From assembly GCA_003646585.1 (NCBI GenBank), contig QMLA01000034.1, forward strand, positions 1 through 7,998: a DNA stretch of 7,998 bases, given 5' to 3'. Positions 5,980 through 7,998 of this stretch are shown here, in pieces. The stretch's first letter is position 1; every line of letters begins with the position of its first letter. The position numbers and the translations under genes are program-made. Source of the stretch: Deltaproteobacteria bacterium. Lineage in GTDB: Bacteria > Desulfobacterota > B13-G15. The notes below the pieces were generated by a model that was given only the letters and a program-made list of their open reading frames with translations, ran no database searches and was not told where the DNA came from.

Positions 5980-7530
5980 TCAGGGCAGGAGCCTGAGGTC
6001 TATGATCCTTGCGACGTTGAAGACCCGGCCCTTCCCCCTGAGGGTGCAGTGGGCGTGAAGGCCGATGAACTTCCTCCCCCTGTATTGCATCACTTCAAGG
6101 GCCTTGGGGTCTATGACCCTCTTGGTCTTTTCGTCGGTCGCCTTGAGGTAGACGATCTCAAGCCTCCTCCCCTCCTTTATGGCCTCCTGGATGATTGACA
6201 GCTTCCTCTGCAGGGGCATTCGCCTCTCAGCCCTGCGGTACTGGAACTGAGTGAGGAACCTGACGATGCGCCTATCGAGCATTATGTGCCTTTTGTGCAG
6301 GGGTCGCTTGAGGATCAATCCGTCCATGGATCGGCAACGGGAAAGGGCCACATACAGCTGCCCGTGAGAAAAGGTACCCCTGCCTATATCCAGTATGACC
6401 CTGTCGAAGGTCAACCCCTGGCTTTTGTGGATCGTTATGGCCCAGGACAGGCGCAGGGGATACTGGGTGAAGGAACCGATGGTTCTGCTTTTAAGCCTTC
6501 CGTCCTTTGAGTCGAAGAAAAACTCAAACGCCTCCCATGTGAAGGGGGCAACTTCCACCACCTCTCCCTTTTTCAGCTCCACCCATATGAGATCGGGTTC
6601 CCCCCTCCTCTCCTCCACTCCGATGACCCTCCCCATGTCCCCATTTATCCACCTCCCCCCGGGGTCATTGTTCAGTAGCATCACCTGGGCCCCCACCTTC
6701 AGGGATAGCTCGATGGCGGTCGGCAGATCGGAGGGACTGAACTGTCCCTGCAGAATTCCCCTGTATCTGACGGCATGGCCCGGGAGTTTATGGAGCCGCT
6801 CCTGGTTTATCCCCTCGGCCGCTGCGTTTGTCGGGGTCAGGTAGACATAAAAATCCCCTTCTGGCTCAAAATCGGGAATCACCCTCTGGTTGAGCAGCTC
6901 GAGGTGGTCATCCGTAACCGTGTTGTTCCTTATGGCGTTTAAGATCTCCAAAAAGATCGGGTCTGTTTGCCTGTAGACCCTTTCGAATTCCACGAATTCG
7001 AATTCGCATTCCCTGAAGGCGCGGGAGTCGAAGAAGTAAGGACTCCGGTACCTCTTCCTGAAGAGGGGGCCTTCCCGTCGGGTCAGCACAGGGGGGAGCT
7101 GATAGAGATCACCTATGAGGACCACCTGGATTCCGCCAAAGGGCTCCCCGGGCTTTGGGCCGTGAAGCCTCAAAAACTGATCAACGCAATCCAGAAGGTC
7201 GGCCCTCACCATGGAGACCTCGTCTATGATCAGGGTCTGCAGATGGCGGTAAAGCTCGGGATCCCTTGGCCTGATCTCGGGGACGGAATCGGGGGTCACA
7301 TCGGGCTTGAAGCCGAAGAAGGAGTGGATCGTCTGGCCATGGACGTTCAAGGCGGCAACCCCTGTGGGGGCAAGGATTGCGGGGGTCTTGCGGGTATGTT
7401 CCCTGAAGTAGCTGAGGAAGGTGGATTTCCCCGTGCCCGCCTTGCCCGTTATGAAGACGTTTCTGGAACCCCCTTCTATGAGGTTCAGGGCTTCGACGAA
7501 GGCCTCGTGGAACTCTATCTCCCTTTCCAT
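5980..7530 (-). CDS. PIF1-family (SF1B) DNA helicase with C-terminal WYL domain
   Basis: The 516-residue protein is a 5'-3' DNA helicase of the PIF1/RRM3 group. Motifs in order: Walker [13 protein letters not shown] (26-37), [19 protein letters not shown] (54-72), Walker B LIIDEVSM (100-107), [11 protein letters not shown] (138-148), VYRQ (185-188), [12 protein letters not shown] (278-289), [10 protein letters not shown] (296-305), [15 protein letters not shown] (362-376) and [18 protein letters not shown] (390-407). After about residue 440 comes a second module resembling a WYL domain: [17 protein letters not shown], then a basic stretch, and a final [16 protein letters not shown]. The literal W-Y-L triplet is replaced. 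PIF1-WYL proteins are known; in Thermotoga elfii PIF1 the WYL domain binds single-stranded DNA. Likely roles are G-quadruplex, R-loop or fork processing. The start overlaps the znuA-like gene by 16 bases, with GAGG eight bases upstream. Confidence 0.92.
   Translation of the reverse strand: MEREIEFHEAFVEALNLIEGGSRNVFITGKAGTGKSTFLSYFREHTRKTPAILAPTGVAALNVHGQTIHSFFGFKPDVTPDSVPEIRPRDPELYRHLQTLIIDEVSMVRADLLDCVDQFLRLHGPKPGEPFGGIQVVLIGDLYQLPPVLTRREGPLFRKRYRSPYFFDSRAFRECEFEFVEFERVYRQTDPIFLEILNAIRNNTVTDDHLELLNQRVIPDFEPEGDFYVYLTPTNAAAEGINQERLHKLPGHAVRYRGILQGQFSPSDLPTAIELSLKVGAQVMLLNNDPGGRWINGDMGRVIGVEERRGEPDLIWVELKKGEVVEVAPFTWEAFEFFFDSKDGRLKSRTIGSFTQYPLRLSWAITIHKSQGLTFDRVILDIGRGTFSHGQLYVALSRCRSMDGLILKRPLHKRHIMLDRRIVRFLTQFQYRRAERRMPLQRKLSIIQEAIKEGRRLEIVYLKATDEKTKRVIDPKALEVMQYRGRKFIGLHAHCTLRGKGRVFNVARIIDLRLLP
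6985..7005. repeat. Cluster of three GAATTC palindromes inside the helicase gene
   Basis: GAATTC occurs at 6985-6990, 6994-6999 and 7000-7005. It encodes the phenylalanine/glutamate-rich stretch at helicase residues 176-183 (EFEFVEFE), just before the VYRQ motif. This is probably a small codon-level repeat within coding sequence rather than a separate element. Confidence 0.5.
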
Positions 7531-7998
7531 CCGAAGGACCTCAGGATCTCCCGGGCCACCTCCTCCATATTTTTAAGGTAGTCCCCCCTCAGGGGGTCGA
7601 TGACCCTCACCTCGCCTCCCAGTTCCCGGGCGATCACCTCGGCCGTCCTCCTGTTGGATCGGGGGGAGATGAAGACCACCTTTATACCTTCCCTCCTGGC
7701 CTCGCTGATCCTTTGCAGAAGTAACCGCGGCGTCGGCCCCTTGCCCCCCTCCTCTATCACCAGCTGCCTCAGCCCGTAATCCCTGGCAAAATACCCCCAT
7801 GCCGGATGGTAACTCAGGAACGCCCTTCCCTTGAAGGGTTCCATCCATGAAGCGATCTTTTGATCCAGCTTTCGAAGCTGCCGACAATACGCCTCGGCTT
7901 TTTCCCCTATTCTTTCGGCCCGATCGGGAAACCTCAGGGAGAGGGATCGGGCGATGATGGAAACAGACCTTTGGGCATTCCTCAGGGACAGCCATACA
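7515..7998 (-). CDS. ZnuA-like zinc/manganese ABC transporter substrate-binding protein, C-terminal part
   Basis: The open frame continues past the internal ATG at 7844 to the right edge, so the N-terminus and signal peptide lie outside. The 160 visible residues begin VWLSLRNAQ, the end of the DPHVW-type motif of cluster A-I metal-binding proteins. They continue through a helical stretch (about 13-50), then FLSYHPAWGYFARDYGL, whose histidine is a metal ligand in ZnuA/MntA proteins, and VIDPLRGDYLKNMEEVAREI, whose aspartate is the usual last ligand. These proteins deliver Zn2+ or Mn2+ to an ABC importer outside the cytoplasmic membrane. Which metal cannot be judged because the other ligands and the His-rich loop region are missing. 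The stop TAG (7515-7517) lies inside the helicase gene, so no permease or ATPase gene follows on this side; they may lie upstream. Confidence 0.9.
   Translation of the reverse strand, partial: VWLSLRNAQRSVSIIARSLSLRFPDRAERIGEKAEAYCRQLRKLDQKIASWMEPFKGRAFLSYHPAWGYFARDYGLRQLVIEEGGKGPTPRLLLQRISEARREGIKVVFISPRSNRRTAEVIARELGGEVRVIDPLRGDYLKNMEEVAREILRSFGWKGR

Noticed and set aside
7515..7844. ZnuA-like gene as a complete 109-residue protein starting at the internal ATG
   Set aside because: The same frame stays open to the right edge and encodes VWLS and the family helix upstream of that methionine, so the gene is simply cut by the window.
7573..7995. Minus-strand frame overlapping the ZnuA-like gene
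   Set aside because: The alternative frame (7515-7998) has clear ZnuA motifs on both sides, so this one is a shadow.

Overview
The window is about 8 kb of GC-rich bacterial chromosome. It is tightly packed, and every gene I can support lies on the minus strand. In transcription order (high to low coordinate) the genes are: the 3' part of a ZnuA-type metal-binding lipoprotein/periplasmic protein, a PIF1-family helicase with a C-terminal WYL domain, tRNA-Pro(GGG), surE, an archaeal-type fructose-1,6-bisphosphate aldolase/phosphatase, miaB, a DUF151 bifunctional-nuclease protein, a PHP-family phosphoesterase, hisC, and the 5' part of cmk.

Organism: strong AAGGAGG ribosome-binding sites, an encoded tRNA CCA end, and bacterial MiaB, Cmk and SurE all indicate a bacterium. 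The type V fructose bisphosphatase is known mainly from archaea and from deep-branching or thermophilic bacteria. A PIF1-WYL helicase is known from the thermophile Thermotoga elfii. The miaB/DUF151 and hisC/cmk linkages recall Deltaproteobacteria/Desulfobacterota-like genomes. A thermophilic, possibly Desulfobacterota-like bacterium is my inference; the sequence does not settle the phylum.

Layout: at 7515-7998 the znuA-like gene overlaps the helicase gene (5980-7530) by 16 bases. A 46-base gap with a recognisable sigma70-type promoter leads to tRNA-Pro (5857-5933). A 106-base leader then precedes surE. From surE (5007-5750) leftward, the junctions are +54 bases (surE to FBPA/P), a 4-base overlap (FBPA/P to miaB), a 4-base overlap (miaB to DUF151), +12 bases (DUF151 to PHP), a 16-base overlap (PHP to hisC) and a 16-base overlap (hisC to cmk). 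This looks like a single seven-gene operon with extensive translational coupling.

How the genes fit together: the operon is mostly housekeeping metabolism and RNA maintenance. It covers nucleotide metabolism (SurE, Cmk), gluconeogenesis (FBPA/P), tRNA modification (MiaB) and two probably consecutive histidine steps (HisC makes histidinol phosphate; the PHP protein is a candidate histidinol-phosphate phosphatase). I see no CRISPR array, insertion sequence, prophage or defence island, and no stretch over 300 bases without a gene. The features most worth a second look are the archaeal-type FBPA/P, the PIF1-WYL fusion, the hisC-PHP pairing and the unusual translation starts.
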